This document shows positions 1 through 6,872 of a DNA stretch of 8,407 nucleotides, piece after piece; the stretch's first letter is position 1, and each line of letters opens with the position of its first letter. Source of the DNA: Gammaproteobacteria bacterium (lineage in GTDB: Bacteria > Pseudomonadota > Gammaproteobacteria > Thiohalomonadales > Thiohalomonadaceae); assembly GCA_026193675.1 (NCBI GenBank), contig JAPHSO010000007.1:1-8407 (forward strand). Reading direction: 5' to 3'. The notes under the pieces were generated by a model. The model saw nothing but the letters and a program-made list of their open reading frames with translations. It was not told the DNA's origin and did no database searches. The position numbers were made by a program, and so were the translations under genes.

Positions 1-973
1 CAGTCACTGCGCCGTAATCCGTGATATTGAGACCCTCTGTGAGCGACTTAATCTTCCCGAATCATTTCAAATTGAACGAACGGGCCCTGATGGTGACTTT
101 CCGTTACGAGTGCCGCACCATTTTCTCCAGCAGATGGAGCCGGGCAATCCCGCTGATCCTTTGCTGTTGCAGGTACTACTTCAGCAACAAGAGAGTGAGC
201 AGGTAGACGGTTTCAGCTGTGATCCAGTTGATGATTTGCAGAGTTCGGTAACGCCTGGCCTCATTCACAAGTATCACAATCGTGTTCTGCTAACGGTAAC
301 GGGTGCCTGTGCCATCCACTGTCGCTACTGCTTTCGGCGAAACTTCCCCTACAGTAGTGAAAATCCAAGGCGTGATAATTGGGACAGTGCGCTCGCCTAT
401 ATCTCTCAGCACCCGGAGATTGAGGAGGTGATTCTAAGTGGCGGAGATCCCCTGATGATGGAGTTAGAGGGACTTAAGGCGCTGGTACAGAGAATTGAAT
501 CGATTGCTCATATCGAGCGTCTACGCATCCACACTCGAATACCGGTTGCAGCACCAGAGATGGTCAATCAGTCGATGTTTGAATGGTTTGAAAAGATTGC
601 ACTGCCGCTTGTGATGGTGATCCACTCTAATCATCCCAATGAGCTTTCGCCGGAGGTTACCCTTTTAACCAAACGACTTTCTCAGGCAGGTATCACGCTC
701 TACAATCAGTCAGTACTACTCAAAGGTGTGAATGACCACGCTGACATTCTGGCCCGTCTGAGCAAGCGTCTTTTTGATGCGGGAGTTCAACCCTACTACC
801 TCAATCTTCTGGATCGCGCACATGGCACCGCTCATTTTGAGGTGAGCGACTCTAGAGCTCGCAAGATCATCTCCAGCCTTGAAAAACTCCTTCCGGGCTA
901 TTTGATGCCTAAGGTGGTGAGAGATAAGGGAAATAATAGCGGAAAGGTGGTCTTCGGCTTTGAATCTCTATAG
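1..973 (+). CDS. epmB: EF-P beta-lysylation protein EpmB (lysine 2,3-aminomutase family), 5'-truncated by window edge
   Basis: Radical SAM, PLP-dependent enzyme that turns (S)-alpha-lysine into (R)-beta-lysine, which EpmA then attaches to elongation factor P to help ribosomes through polyproline stretches; cytosolic. The frame is open from base 2, so the start lies outside the window; 323 residues are visible against about 342 in E. coli, and the FPLRVP motif (about residues 33-38 here) implies roughly 17 are missing. The radical SAM cluster motif CxxxCxxC is seen as CAIHCRYC (Cys103, 107, 110 of the visible part), followed by FRRNFPY. SGGDPL is the SAM-binding glycine motif. The C-terminal MPKVVRD is followed by a lysine (about residue 315) where the family carries its PLP-binding lysine. 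The short tail, without the long C-terminal extension of clostridial KamA, also fits EpmB. A GTG at 110 is internal, not the start. The strong family match makes the call secure. Confidence 0.93.
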   Translation, partial: SHCAVIRDIETLCERLNLPESFQIERTGPDGDFPLRVPHHFLQQMEPGNPADPLLLQVLLQQQESEQVDGFSCDPVDDLQSSVTPGLIHKYHNRVLLTVTGACAIHCRYCFRRNFPYSSENPRRDNWDSALAYISQHPEIEEVILSGGDPLMMELEGLKALVQRIESIAHIERLRIHTRIPVAAPEMVNQSMFEWFEKIALPLVMVIHSNHPNELSPEVTLLTKRLSQAGITLYNQSVLLKGVNDHADILARLSKRLFDAGVQPYYLNLLDRAHGTAHFEVSDSRARKIISSLEKLLPGYLMPKVVRDKGNNSGKVVFGFESL

Positions 974-989
974 CATTGAGTGGTAAAAT
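960..989 (+). promoter_or_regulatory. Candidate sigma70 promoter for the fimX-like gene (extended -10)
   Basis: TTGAAT at 960-965 (4 of 6 to TTGACA) lies 18 bases from TAAAAT at 984-989 (5 of 6 to TATAAT). The -10 is preceded by TGg, giving an extended -10 TGGTAAAAT. The -35 falls in the last codons of epmB, so fimX could be transcribed separately although only 51 bases separate the genes. No terminator is visible between them, so readthrough from epmB is also possible. Pattern match only. Confidence 0.4.
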
Positions 990-1024
990 TTCCCTCTTGT
1001 ATTTTGGAACTCAGATAATCCTCC

Positions 1025-3100
1025 ATGGCTGAAAATATTCGCATCATCGTCATAGATGACTCATCCAACCATGCGGTGATGGTCTCCAATCTGTTGCGAA
1101 ATGCCGGCCATGCGGTTCAGGCCGAAAATGCTGAGGATGACGAGGATCTCATTGAGCTGCTAAAAAGGCAGCAGTGGGAGCTGGTTGTTGCAAAACCTGA
1201 GCTTCCCTTCCTGACAGCCCAGCACGCTATTGAGATTGTCAGTAAATACCAGCCTGAACTCCCCTTTGTGATCATTGCCGATACTGAACCGGCCGAGCAG
1301 ATCAATGCATTGCTGGCGACAGGTGTCTGCGATCTCATCACAATGGATCAAACAGAGCATGGTCTTTACACCATTCTCAGAGCCGTGCAGAGTACGATCA
1401 CTCGAAGAGAGCTCAAACTCTGTCGTGAGCAGCGTGACTCACTGAGCCATCGCGCACAAATACTGGTAGACCATTCCAAGGATGCCATCGCCTATATCCA
1501 CGAGGGGATGCACGTCTACGCCAATGAGGCATACCTTGAGCTCTTCGGCTATGCCGACATGAGCGGCGTTGAGGGGATGCCGATTATGAACATGGTCAGT
1601 AGCGATGACCGTGGCACGCTTAAAGGCTATTTAAGAGACTACTCAAAGGGTAAAGAGCAGGAGTCCTCTCTTGAGCTGGAGGGTCTCAACGCTGACGAAA
1701 CCAGCTTCCCGATGGACATGAAGTTCTCTCAGGTCAGTTACGATGGCGAGTCGTGCATCCAGGTCATCATTGAAAATCGGGCCAACAACGAAGAGCTTGA
1801 ACGTCAGCTCCAGGATATGAGTCGCCGTGATCTCATCACCGGCGTCTATAACCGCCAGTACTTCCTCGAATATTTTGATGAAGTCAGCTCTTCAAAAGGG
1901 GCAACTGGCTCCATCCTGCTCATCACTGCAGATAACTACGACTCAACCCGTGAAAATCTGGGTATTACCGCAGGTGATCAGTTGATTGCTGAGTTGGCCC
2001 AAAATCTAAACCAGATTTTGGAGGGTAGAGCTCACCTACTGGCCCGTTACGAGACGGAGCAGTTTGTCCTTATCCTTGAGGGAGCCGACAAAAATGTTGC
2101 CGAAGAGGTGGCCCAATCCATTCTCGATGCCGTAAAAGATATGATCTTTGATCTTGATGGCAAGTCTGCAATTACCACCTGTAGTATCGGCATCGGGCTC
2201 TATGACGAGACGATCGATGATCACATTGAAGTGATCTCACGAGCTGAGAAGGCCAATCGCGAAGCTGCAGAGATGAAGGGGAACTCTCTCAAACTCTATA
2301 TCCCTGATAAGGAGGATATGGCGGTCCAGGAGCAGGTTTCAGCCCTTGCACGTGACATTAAAAACAGTATTGTAAAAAATCGTCTAAAGCTCTTTTTCCA
2401 GCCGATTATTAGCCTTGGCGAAGATTCCCATGAGAACTATGAAATTCTATTAAGGATGCCGCTTCTCGGTGGTAAAGAGAATGAATATGCTGATGCAGCA
2501 GAGTTCTTCAATGCTGCACACAATGCCGGTCTGACCCTTGCAATTGACCGATGGGTTGTCGGCCACGCTATCAAGTCATTAACAACCAATCGTCGTAAAG
2601 GCCATCAGTTACGCTTCTTCATCAAGCTCTCAGAGGCGACTGTTGCCGATCCAGAACCATTCCTTGTCTGGTTAACGGCTATTGAGAAGGCTGCCAAAAT
2701 CAGAGTGGGTACGCTGGTATTTGAGGTAAATGAAAAGGATGCATCCAAGAACCTGATGGGAGTTAAAAAACTCAAAGAGGGACTTGATAAGATGCACATT
2801 GACTTTGCATTGGATCAGTTTGGTCTGGCCGCTGATTCAATCAATGTGATGCGTCACTGCGATCCCCACTACCTAAAGCTGGATTCAGATCTTATTGGAC
2901 GTCTGGCTAAAGAGGAGGAGGCCAAAGCGCGCGTACTTGAGATCACCTCACTAGCGGCCCAGGATGAGAAGCTGGTTATTGCCAACTCAGTCGAGGATCC
3001 TCACACCCTCTCGGTGATCTACACCTCTGGTATCGACTATATCCTCGGTTACTTCATCCAGGCACCCAGTGCCACGATGGATTACGACTTTAGCTCATAA
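1025..3100 (+). CDS. fimX: FimX-like degenerate REC-PAS-GGDEF-EAL protein, probable c-di-GMP receptor for type IV pili
   Basis: 691 residues, the length I recall for Pseudomonas aeruginosa FimX, with the same domain order. Receiver-like domain (about 5-125): Asp11-Asp12 are kept, but the phosphoacceptor position is Lys57 (VVAKPELP) and the usual Thr/Ser and Lys are Ala85 and Met107, so it should not be phosphorylated. PAS domain about 143-252. GGDEF domain about 262-427: the signature reads ETEQF (343-347), so no cyclase activity is expected. EAL domain about 435-685: EIL at 473-475 in YEILLRMP; the metal-binding Asn of NLS is Lys534; DDFG is DQFG (597-600); AEGVE is ANSVE (653-657); QGY is LGY. 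Loss of metal ligands argues against phosphodiesterase activity, while Gln459-Pro460 and EILLR fit nucleotide binding as in FimX. Known FimX works at the cell pole to promote pilus assembly; that role here is by homology. No good ribosome binding site precedes the ATG; GGAA at 1006-1009 is too far away. A generic degenerate GGDEF-EAL protein is the alternative. Confidence 0.8.
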   Translation: MAENIRIIVIDDSSNHAVMVSNLLRNAGHAVQAENAEDDEDLIELLKRQQWELVVAKPELPFLTAQHAIEIVSKYQPELPFVIIADTEPAEQINALLATGVCDLITMDQTEHGLYTILRAVQSTITRRELKLCREQRDSLSHRAQILVDHSKDAIAYIHEGMHVYANEAYLELFGYADMSGVEGMPIMNMVSSDDRGTLKGYLRDYSKGKEQESSLELEGLNADETSFPMDMKFSQVSYDGESCIQVIIENRANNEELERQLQDMSRRDLITGVYNRQYFLEYFDEVSSSKGATGSILLITADNYDSTRENLGITAGDQLIAELAQNLNQILEGRAHLLARYETEQFVLILEGADKNVAEEVAQSILDAVKDMIFDLDGKSAITTCSIGIGLYDETIDDHIEVISRAEKANREAAEMKGNSLKLYIPDKEDMAVQEQVSALARDIKNSIVKNRLKLFFQPIISLGEDSHENYEILLRMPLLGGKENEYADAAEFFNAAHNAGLTLAIDRWVVGHAIKSLTTNRRKGHQLRFFIKLSEATVADPEPFLVWLTAIEKAAKIRVGTLVFEVNEKDASKNLMGVKKLKEGLDKMHIDFALDQFGLAADSINVMRHCDPHYLKLDSDLIGRLAKEEEAKARVLEITSLAAQDEKLVIANSVEDPHTLSVIYTSGIDYILGYFIQAPSATMDYDFSS

Positions 3101-3108
3101 TCATGAAC

Positions 3109-3122
3109 GGGGATTACTCCCC
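3109..3122. terminator. Small GC hairpin between convergent fimX and htpX, possible shared terminator
   Basis: GGGGA (3109-3113) pairs with TCCCC (3118-3122) around a 4-base loop TTAC. The loop includes the htpX stop codon (3114-3116 on the complement). On the + strand it is followed by TCTTCT, a weak pyrimidine run; on the - strand no T-run follows. The stem has only 5 pairs, so efficient termination is doubtful. Confidence 0.3.
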
Positions 3123-3992
3123 TCTTCTCAGCGCTTCGATTCGCTCATCCAGCGGTGGATGAGAGCGGAACAGATCCATAAAACCACCACCGCCACTGAT
3201 TCCAAAAGCGGCCATCTGATCCGGCAGTGAGGCCTCACCACTAGCCATCTGCAGTCGCTGTAGTGCTGCAATCATCTTGTCACGACTTGCTAACGACGCT
3301 CCTCCAGCATCTGCTCGATACTCACGCCGACGCGAGAACCAGGAGACAATGATCGAGGCAAGCACTGCCAGAATGATCTCAGCCACAAAGGTGGCGATGA
3401 AGAAACCGATACCGTGACCCCGCTCATTTTTAAGGATCACCCGATCCACAACATGACCAATCACCCGCGCAAAGAATATGACAAAGGTATTTACCACACC
3501 CTGAATCAGAGTCAGGGTAATCATATCGCCATTGGCCACATGGCTGATCTCATGGGCCAACACCGCCTCAACCTCACCCTGTTCCATCTGCGCTAAAAGT
3601 CCCGCACTGACAGCAACCAGAGCTTTGTTACGGTTTGCGCCTGTGGCAAAGGCGTTGGGCTCCTGGGCCGGAAATATTGCCACCTCAGGCATCCCAATAC
3701 CGGCCATCTCAGCCTGCCTCTGAACGGTCTCAACCAGCCAGCGCTCGGTCTGATTTGCAGGCTGCTCAATCACAACAGCACCGGTCATCCGCTTGGCACT
3801 CCATTTGGAGATCAGCAAAGAGATGATAGAGCCACCAAAACCAAACACAGCTGCAAAAATAAGCAGCGAGTTATAGTTGAGCCCTGTCCCCTGAGCATCG
3901 AGGATTCGATCAACACCCAGCAGGCGTAAAGTGATACTCAATACCAGAATCACCGCCAGATTGGTCATCAAAAAGAGGAAAATGCGCTTCAT
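3114..3992 (-). CDS. htpX: Inner-membrane zinc metalloprotease HtpX (M48 family)
   Basis: Membrane-embedded protease that degrades misfolded membrane proteins, acting alongside FtsH; its active site faces the cytoplasm. Length 292 residues against 293 in E. coli. Hydrophobic helices are visible at about 4-24, 40-62, 158-180 and 195-218. The zinc site is HEISH (His147, Glu148, His151) within VLAHEISHVANGD, and the third ligand is Glu224 in RRREYRADAGG. NAFATGANRNKALVAVS and the C-terminal SHPPLDERIEAL are family hallmarks. The ATG is preceded by GGAG six bases upstream (3999-4002 on the complement), fixing the start. It runs convergently into fimX with 13 bases between stop codons and diverges from the cyclase operon. 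A sigma32-like promoter lies upstream, as expected for a heat-shock gene. Confidence 0.96.
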   Translation of the reverse strand: MKRIFLFLMTNLAVILVLSITLRLLGVDRILDAQGTGLNYNSLLIFAAVFGFGGSIISLLISKWSAKRMTGAVVIEQPANQTERWLVETVQRQAEMAGIGMPEVAIFPAQEPNAFATGANRNKALVAVSAGLLAQMEQGEVEAVLAHEISHVANGDMITLTLIQGVVNTFVIFFARVIGHVVDRVILKNERGHGIGFFIATFVAEIILAVLASIIVSWFSRRREYRADAGGASLASRDKMIAALQRLQMASGEASLPDQMAAFGISGGGGFMDLFRSHPPLDERIEALRRGE

Positions 3993-4033
3993 TAACTACT
4001 CCACACTATCGAAACATTTATCATAAAAGCCCT

Positions 4034-4061
4034 AGTTTGGGTGTTGTTTACCATTATCAAG
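4034..4061 (-). promoter_or_regulatory. Candidate heat-shock (sigma32-type) promoter for htpX
   Basis: Read on the - strand, CTTGAT (4061-4056) matches the sigma32 -35 core CTTGAA at 5 of 6, and CCCAAACT (4041-4034) matches CCCCATTT at 5 of 8 after a 14-base spacer, within the normal 13-15. Transcription would start near 4027, giving a leader of about 35 bases. htpX is heat-shock induced in E. coli, which makes the match more believable. No good sigma70 pair was seen here. Confidence 0.35.
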
Positions 4062-4074
4062 AGCTGGACACCCA
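4038..4074. repeat. 7-bp inverted repeat spanning the putative htpX promoter
   Basis: TGGGTGT (4038-4044) and its exact complement ACACCCA (4068-4074) sit with starts 30 bases apart, about three helical turns. They bracket the proposed sigma32 elements and could be half-sites for a dimeric regulator. The arms are short enough that chance is possible. Confidence 0.3.
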
Positions 4075-4083
4075 TCCATAGAC

Positions 4084-4111
4084 CACAAAATTGTGATCTG
4101 GTTCCTCACAA
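4084..4111. promoter_or_regulatory. Clustered CRP-like half-sites upstream of the adenylate cyclase
   Basis: Three related motifs occur in 28 bases: CACAA (4084-4088), TTGTGA (4091-4096) and TCACAA (4106-4111). The first two form an inverted repeat with a 2-base centre; the last two form a 6-bp-arm inverted repeat with a 9-base spacer. CRP and Vfr sites are TGTGA-N6-TCACA, so the half-sites are right but the spacing is three bases too long. The last arm overlaps where a -35 would lie for TATAAA at 4126-4131. A regulator site is plausible; its identity is unknown. Confidence 0.35.
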
Positions 4112-4125
4112 AACTGTTATTTCTC

Positions 4126-4131
4126 TATAAA
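4126..4131 (+). promoter_or_regulatory. Candidate -10 box for the cyclase-lipoprotein operon
   Basis: TATAAA lies 54 bases before the first ATG of the cyclase frame. The -35 region at 17-base spacing (TCCTCA, 4103-4108) matches the consensus poorly (3 of 6) and overlaps the CRP-like half-site, which would fit an activator-dependent promoter. A second TATAAA at 4175-4180 has no -35 partner. Weak evidence. Confidence 0.25.
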
Positions 4132-4179
4132 CTCAACAGGTTAGAGGCCATTATAGCAATCACTTAGCATCTTCTATAA

Positions 4180-5766
4180 ATGGAGATGGCTCATGTTATG
4201 ATTGTGAGATTATTCTGTCACACCAGATGGGCAGAGGTTACACCGGGGGACCTGCTAATCTTGTATCGCTTAAGCGACAAATATTTCATGCTGTTCAGAT
4301 GGGGCGAAGCGTTGCTAAACAGATTCCGTTCCCGCTGTGTTCCCATCGCCTTTAAACTGGCTCTCACCATCACTCTATTAATAAGCAGTGGCATGATCCT
4401 GCTCGGAATTGCCATTGTTAGCGACCAGAGCACCCTCATGCAGCACCAGATGGAACAGATGGGCGAGACTATCACCTCTCAACTAGCAGACTCCGCCGGT
4501 GAACTGCTGCTGGCCAATGACACTGTCAGACTGGAGCTAATTCTCAACAACATCATCAAGTACAAGAATATAAAAGGGGCCACCATCTACTCGGATCAGT
4601 TAAAGAAAGTGGTCTCTATGGGACTCTCATCTGAACCGACCTCAATTGCTCTGAGATTAAACTCAGCACCTCTAAAATGGACCCATAATGAGACACTACC
4701 AGAGCGACAAACCCTCTTCACCTTTGTGCGCCCACTTATTTTTCGAGATCTCACAGTAGGCTATGCCGAGCTCACTTTTGATCACTCCCTCATGGAGCGA
4801 GCCCGTAACTCAGCCATCTACTCCACCACAGTGACCACCATATTTATGATTCTGGTTGGGATTGTCGTCTCATTTATCATTGGAGTTCGCCTCACTCTAC
4901 CCATTCATCGACTTATCAATGTCAGCCAGGCAATCACCGAAGGGAAATATAGCCACCGTTTTAATGATCGACGTAATGATGAGATCGGCTCACTCATGAG
5001 TGCCCTCGATACCATGTCTGCAGGGCTGCTACGAAAGGAGCAGGTCGAAAAAACATTCTCACGTTACGTCTCCCCCAAAGTGGCCAATGAGATCCTCCAG
5101 GATCTGGAACAGGTTGAACTGGGCGGCAAACATGTCTATGCCACAGTGCTATTTGCCGATATTGTCGGTTTTACCAGCATGTCTGAGGAGATGCGTCCTG
5201 AAGATGTAAATGCCCTGCTCAATGAGTACTTTACCTATATTGATGCTGCCGCCCACGCCTATCAGGGGCACATCGATAAATTTATGGGCGACTGTGCGAT
5301 GGTCGTATTTGGGATTCCCGAAGAGGATGATGATCAGACCTTCCACGCCATCTCCTGCGCCCTATTGATTCAAGAGCTGACCAATCAGCTCAACGAAGAG
5401 CGAGCCATAAAAGGATTGCACGCGGTAGAATTCAGAATTGGTATCAACAGTGGCATGATGCTCGCCGGCAACATGGGCTCTAAAAAAAGGATGGAATACA
5501 CCGTAGTGGGCGATGCGGTTAATATCGCCTCACGCCTCTCCTCAGCTGCAGCTGGTGGACAAATTATCATCAGTGAGGAGACTCAAAGTCAGTTTGCAGA
5601 TACCGGTGAATTTGAGCTACAAAAGTACCAAACGATTCATGTTCGAGGTAAAAAAGAGACGGTCGATACCTTCCTGGTTATATCGCTTCAGAATGAGCAC
5701 CAGCACCAATTAGACAAAATTCTTAAACAGATACTGGTGAAACAGGATCAGGAAAACTCACAATGA
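4180..5766 (+). CDS. Membrane-bound class III adenylate cyclase with periplasmic sensor and HAMP domain
   Basis: Makes cAMP from ATP under control of an envelope signal. Using the longest frame (528 residues): TM1 about 57-80, periplasmic region 81-213, TM2 about 214-236, HAMP about 237-290 (with LPIHRL and DEIG), linker RYVSPKVANEIL, cyclase domain about 316-502. All catalytic residues are present: metal-binding Asp327 (FADIVGF) and Asp371 (KFMGD), adenine-selecting Lys367 and Asp445, transition-state Asn448 and Arg452 (VGDAVNIASR). The Lys/Asp pair favours ATP over GTP. The start is uncertain: the ATG at 4180 has no ribosome binding site; the one at 4198 has GGAG 12 bases upstream; the one at 4288 (Met37) leaves a more usual short cytoplasmic tail of about 20 residues before TM1. 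I suspect 4288, which would leave a leader containing a palindrome. The stop overlaps the next gene by ATGA, indicating translational coupling. The ligand is unknown. Confidence 0.88.
   Translation: MEMAHVMIVRLFCHTRWAEVTPGDLLILYRLSDKYFMLFRWGEALLNRFRSRCVPIAFKLALTITLLISSGMILLGIAIVSDQSTLMQHQMEQMGETITSQLADSAGELLLANDTVRLELILNNIIKYKNIKGATIYSDQLKKVVSMGLSSEPTSIALRLNSAPLKWTHNETLPERQTLFTFVRPLIFRDLTVGYAELTFDHSLMERARNSAIYSTTVTTIFMILVGIVVSFIIGVRLTLPIHRLINVSQAITEGKYSHRFNDRRNDEIGSLMSALDTMSAGLLRKEQVEKTFSRYVSPKVANEILQDLEQVELGGKHVYATVLFADIVGFTSMSEEMRPEDVNALLNEYFTYIDAAAHAYQGHIDKFMGDCAMVVFGIPEEDDDQTFHAISCALLIQELTNQLNEERAIKGLHAVEFRIGINSGMMLAGNMGSKKRMEYTVVGDAVNIASRLSSAAAGGQIIISEETQSQFADTGEFELQKYQTIHVRGKKETVDTFLVISLQNEHQHQLDKILKQILVKQDQENSQ
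4266..4277. repeat. Perfect 12-bp palindrome TCGCTTAAGCGA near the probable cyclase start
   Basis: TCGCTTAAGCGA is fully self-complementary and ends 10 bases before the ATG at 4288. If that ATG is the true start, the palindrome lies in the leader and could be an operator or an RNA element occluding initiation. If translation starts at 4180 or 4198 it is simply coding sequence. Confidence 0.45.
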
Positions 5767-6812
5767 TTCGTTCGCTCCTTCTGCTAGCATTTATCACACT
5801 CTTCATCGCAGGATGCAGTACGACCAAATTATTTTATGAGGATAGCAACAGCTATGTTGACAGTCTGGTTAAACAAAAAGAGTTTGCTATTGCGTTACGC
5901 CATATCGAAAAGCTTAATAAAAAAGATCCCGATTACCGACGTTTGCAAAAGCGACGCCCGCAGATCCTCAAGCAGCTCACAGCATATGAGCAGCTCACTC
6001 TGACAAAATCTCGAAAACTGGAGCAGGCAGAAAAATGGTCGCAAGCGGTTCAGTTACTTCAAAAAGCCCTCAAGCATATCCCCGAGAGTAAAATCCTGTT
6101 GCAAGAGTTACAGCGAGTTGAGAGCGAACGTTCAGAAGAGATCGCTCAAGTTGAATATCAAATCACCTTGCACAAAGCCCGCTCCATTAGAGATGGGCAG
6201 GATCTCTATAAACAGCTTTACCAACTTGATTCAGACCGGTCTCTCGCCCCAGAAATCGTTCAACAGCGGGCCAGGGTAATTACCGACGAACTTCTAAAGT
6301 TAGCCAAAGCAGAAGTCGCTGCTAAAGAGACCATTAAGTCACGTAATCTGCTCAAACTTGCCGGAGAGGTAGATCCTGAAATAAGACGCTCTCCCGAATT
6401 CAGAAAACTTCTACGTCAAATTGAAGAGATTGAGAAAGGGATCACTAGAGCGATTAAGAAAAAAAGGGAGATCGAACAGGAGAGACAGATTAAGGCTTAC
6501 AAGATTCTGTTCAAACAGAATAATTTTATTGAGGCTCAGATCGCTCTAAAGCAGATCGAAAAGCAATTTAAAAACAGCAAGCCGATAAGAAAACTGCGTC
6601 GACAACTCAATAAAAGCGTATCCAATGAGATCAAAAAACATATGGAGAAAGGGCAAACCTTTTATAGCAAGGAGCAACTCGAGTACGCCATCAGAGAGTG
6701 GGGACATGTACTTCTGTTAGAGCCAAACAATCAGGTAGCACTCGAACAGATCTCCAGAGCGGTAAAGGTATTAGAGAAGCTACAAAACGTACGTAACAAT
6801 CAACAGCGTTAG
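5763..6812 (+). CDS. TPR-like, coiled-coil-rich lipoprotein coupled to the adenylate cyclase
   Basis: 349 residues. The N-terminus is a type II signal peptide with lipobox IAGC, so Cys18 would be acylated; Ser19 at the +2 position favours transport to the outer membrane. The rest is helical, very rich in Lys, Arg, Glu and Gln, with TPR-like helix pairs at about 31-65, 79-112, 245-283 and 293-330 (the last, with the acidic LLLEPNNQ turn, is the clearest). The middle part (about 115-245) reads as long charged helices. The ATG overlaps the cyclase stop (ATGA), and AGGA at 5750-5753, nine bases upstream, serves as ribosome binding site. This implies fixed stoichiometry with the cyclase and suggests, without proving, that the lipoprotein binds its periplasmic domain. 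I do not recognise a named family; a cell-wall or pilus-associated scaffold is an alternative role. Confidence 0.8.
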   Translation: MIRSLLLLAFITLFIAGCSTTKLFYEDSNSYVDSLVKQKEFAIALRHIEKLNKKDPDYRRLQKRRPQILKQLTAYEQLTLTKSRKLEQAEKWSQAVQLLQKALKHIPESKILLQELQRVESERSEEIAQVEYQITLHKARSIRDGQDLYKQLYQLDSDRSLAPEIVQQRARVITDELLKLAKAEVAAKETIKSRNLLKLAGEVDPEIRRSPEFRKLLRQIEEIEKGITRAIKKKREIEQERQIKAYKILFKQNNFIEAQIALKQIEKQFKNSKPIRKLRRQLNKSVSNEIKKHMEKGQTFYSKEQLEYAIREWGHVLLLEPNNQVALEQISRAVKVLEKLQNVRNNQQR

Positions 6813-6828
6813 CATCAATCTCTGTAAC

Positions 6829-6850
6829 CACCAGCTTTGGCTGATTTTCT
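6829..6850 (+). terminator. Weak possible terminator after the cyclase-lipoprotein operon
   Basis: CAGC and GCTG (about 6832-6843) can pair around TTTG, followed by ATTTTCTT. The stem has only four pairs, so this is marginal. The rest of the 124-base gap before mscS holds that gene's promoter and leader. Confidence 0.2.
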
Positions 6851-6872
6851 TACAGTGAGCGGAAACATCTGA

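Noticed and set aside
110..112. GTG as the start of the EpmB gene
   Set aside because: The same frame is open back to base 2 and encodes family-conserved residues (FPLRVP) before it, so the GTG is an internal Val codon.
1117..1360. Overlapping open frames on the - strand inside fimX
   Set aside because: They are shadows of the strong receiver-PAS coding frame, with no ribosome binding site and no recognisable protein.
1816..2440. Active diguanylate cyclase or phosphodiesterase in the FimX-like protein
   Set aside because: GGDEF reads ETEQF and several EAL metal ligands are replaced, so enzyme activity is unlikely.
3414..3826. Open frames on the + strand inside htpX
   Set aside because: They are antisense to the conserved HEISH and NAFATGANR region and have low-complexity, unrecognisable products.
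4091..4111. Canonical CRP or Vfr binding site
   Set aside because: Half-sites match, but the spacer is nine bases rather than six, so it is reported only as CRP-like.
4175..4180. Second TATAAA just before the cyclase frame as a promoter
   Set aside because: No -35-like hexamer at 16-18 bases and no TGn extension; kept only as a note under the other -10 candidate.
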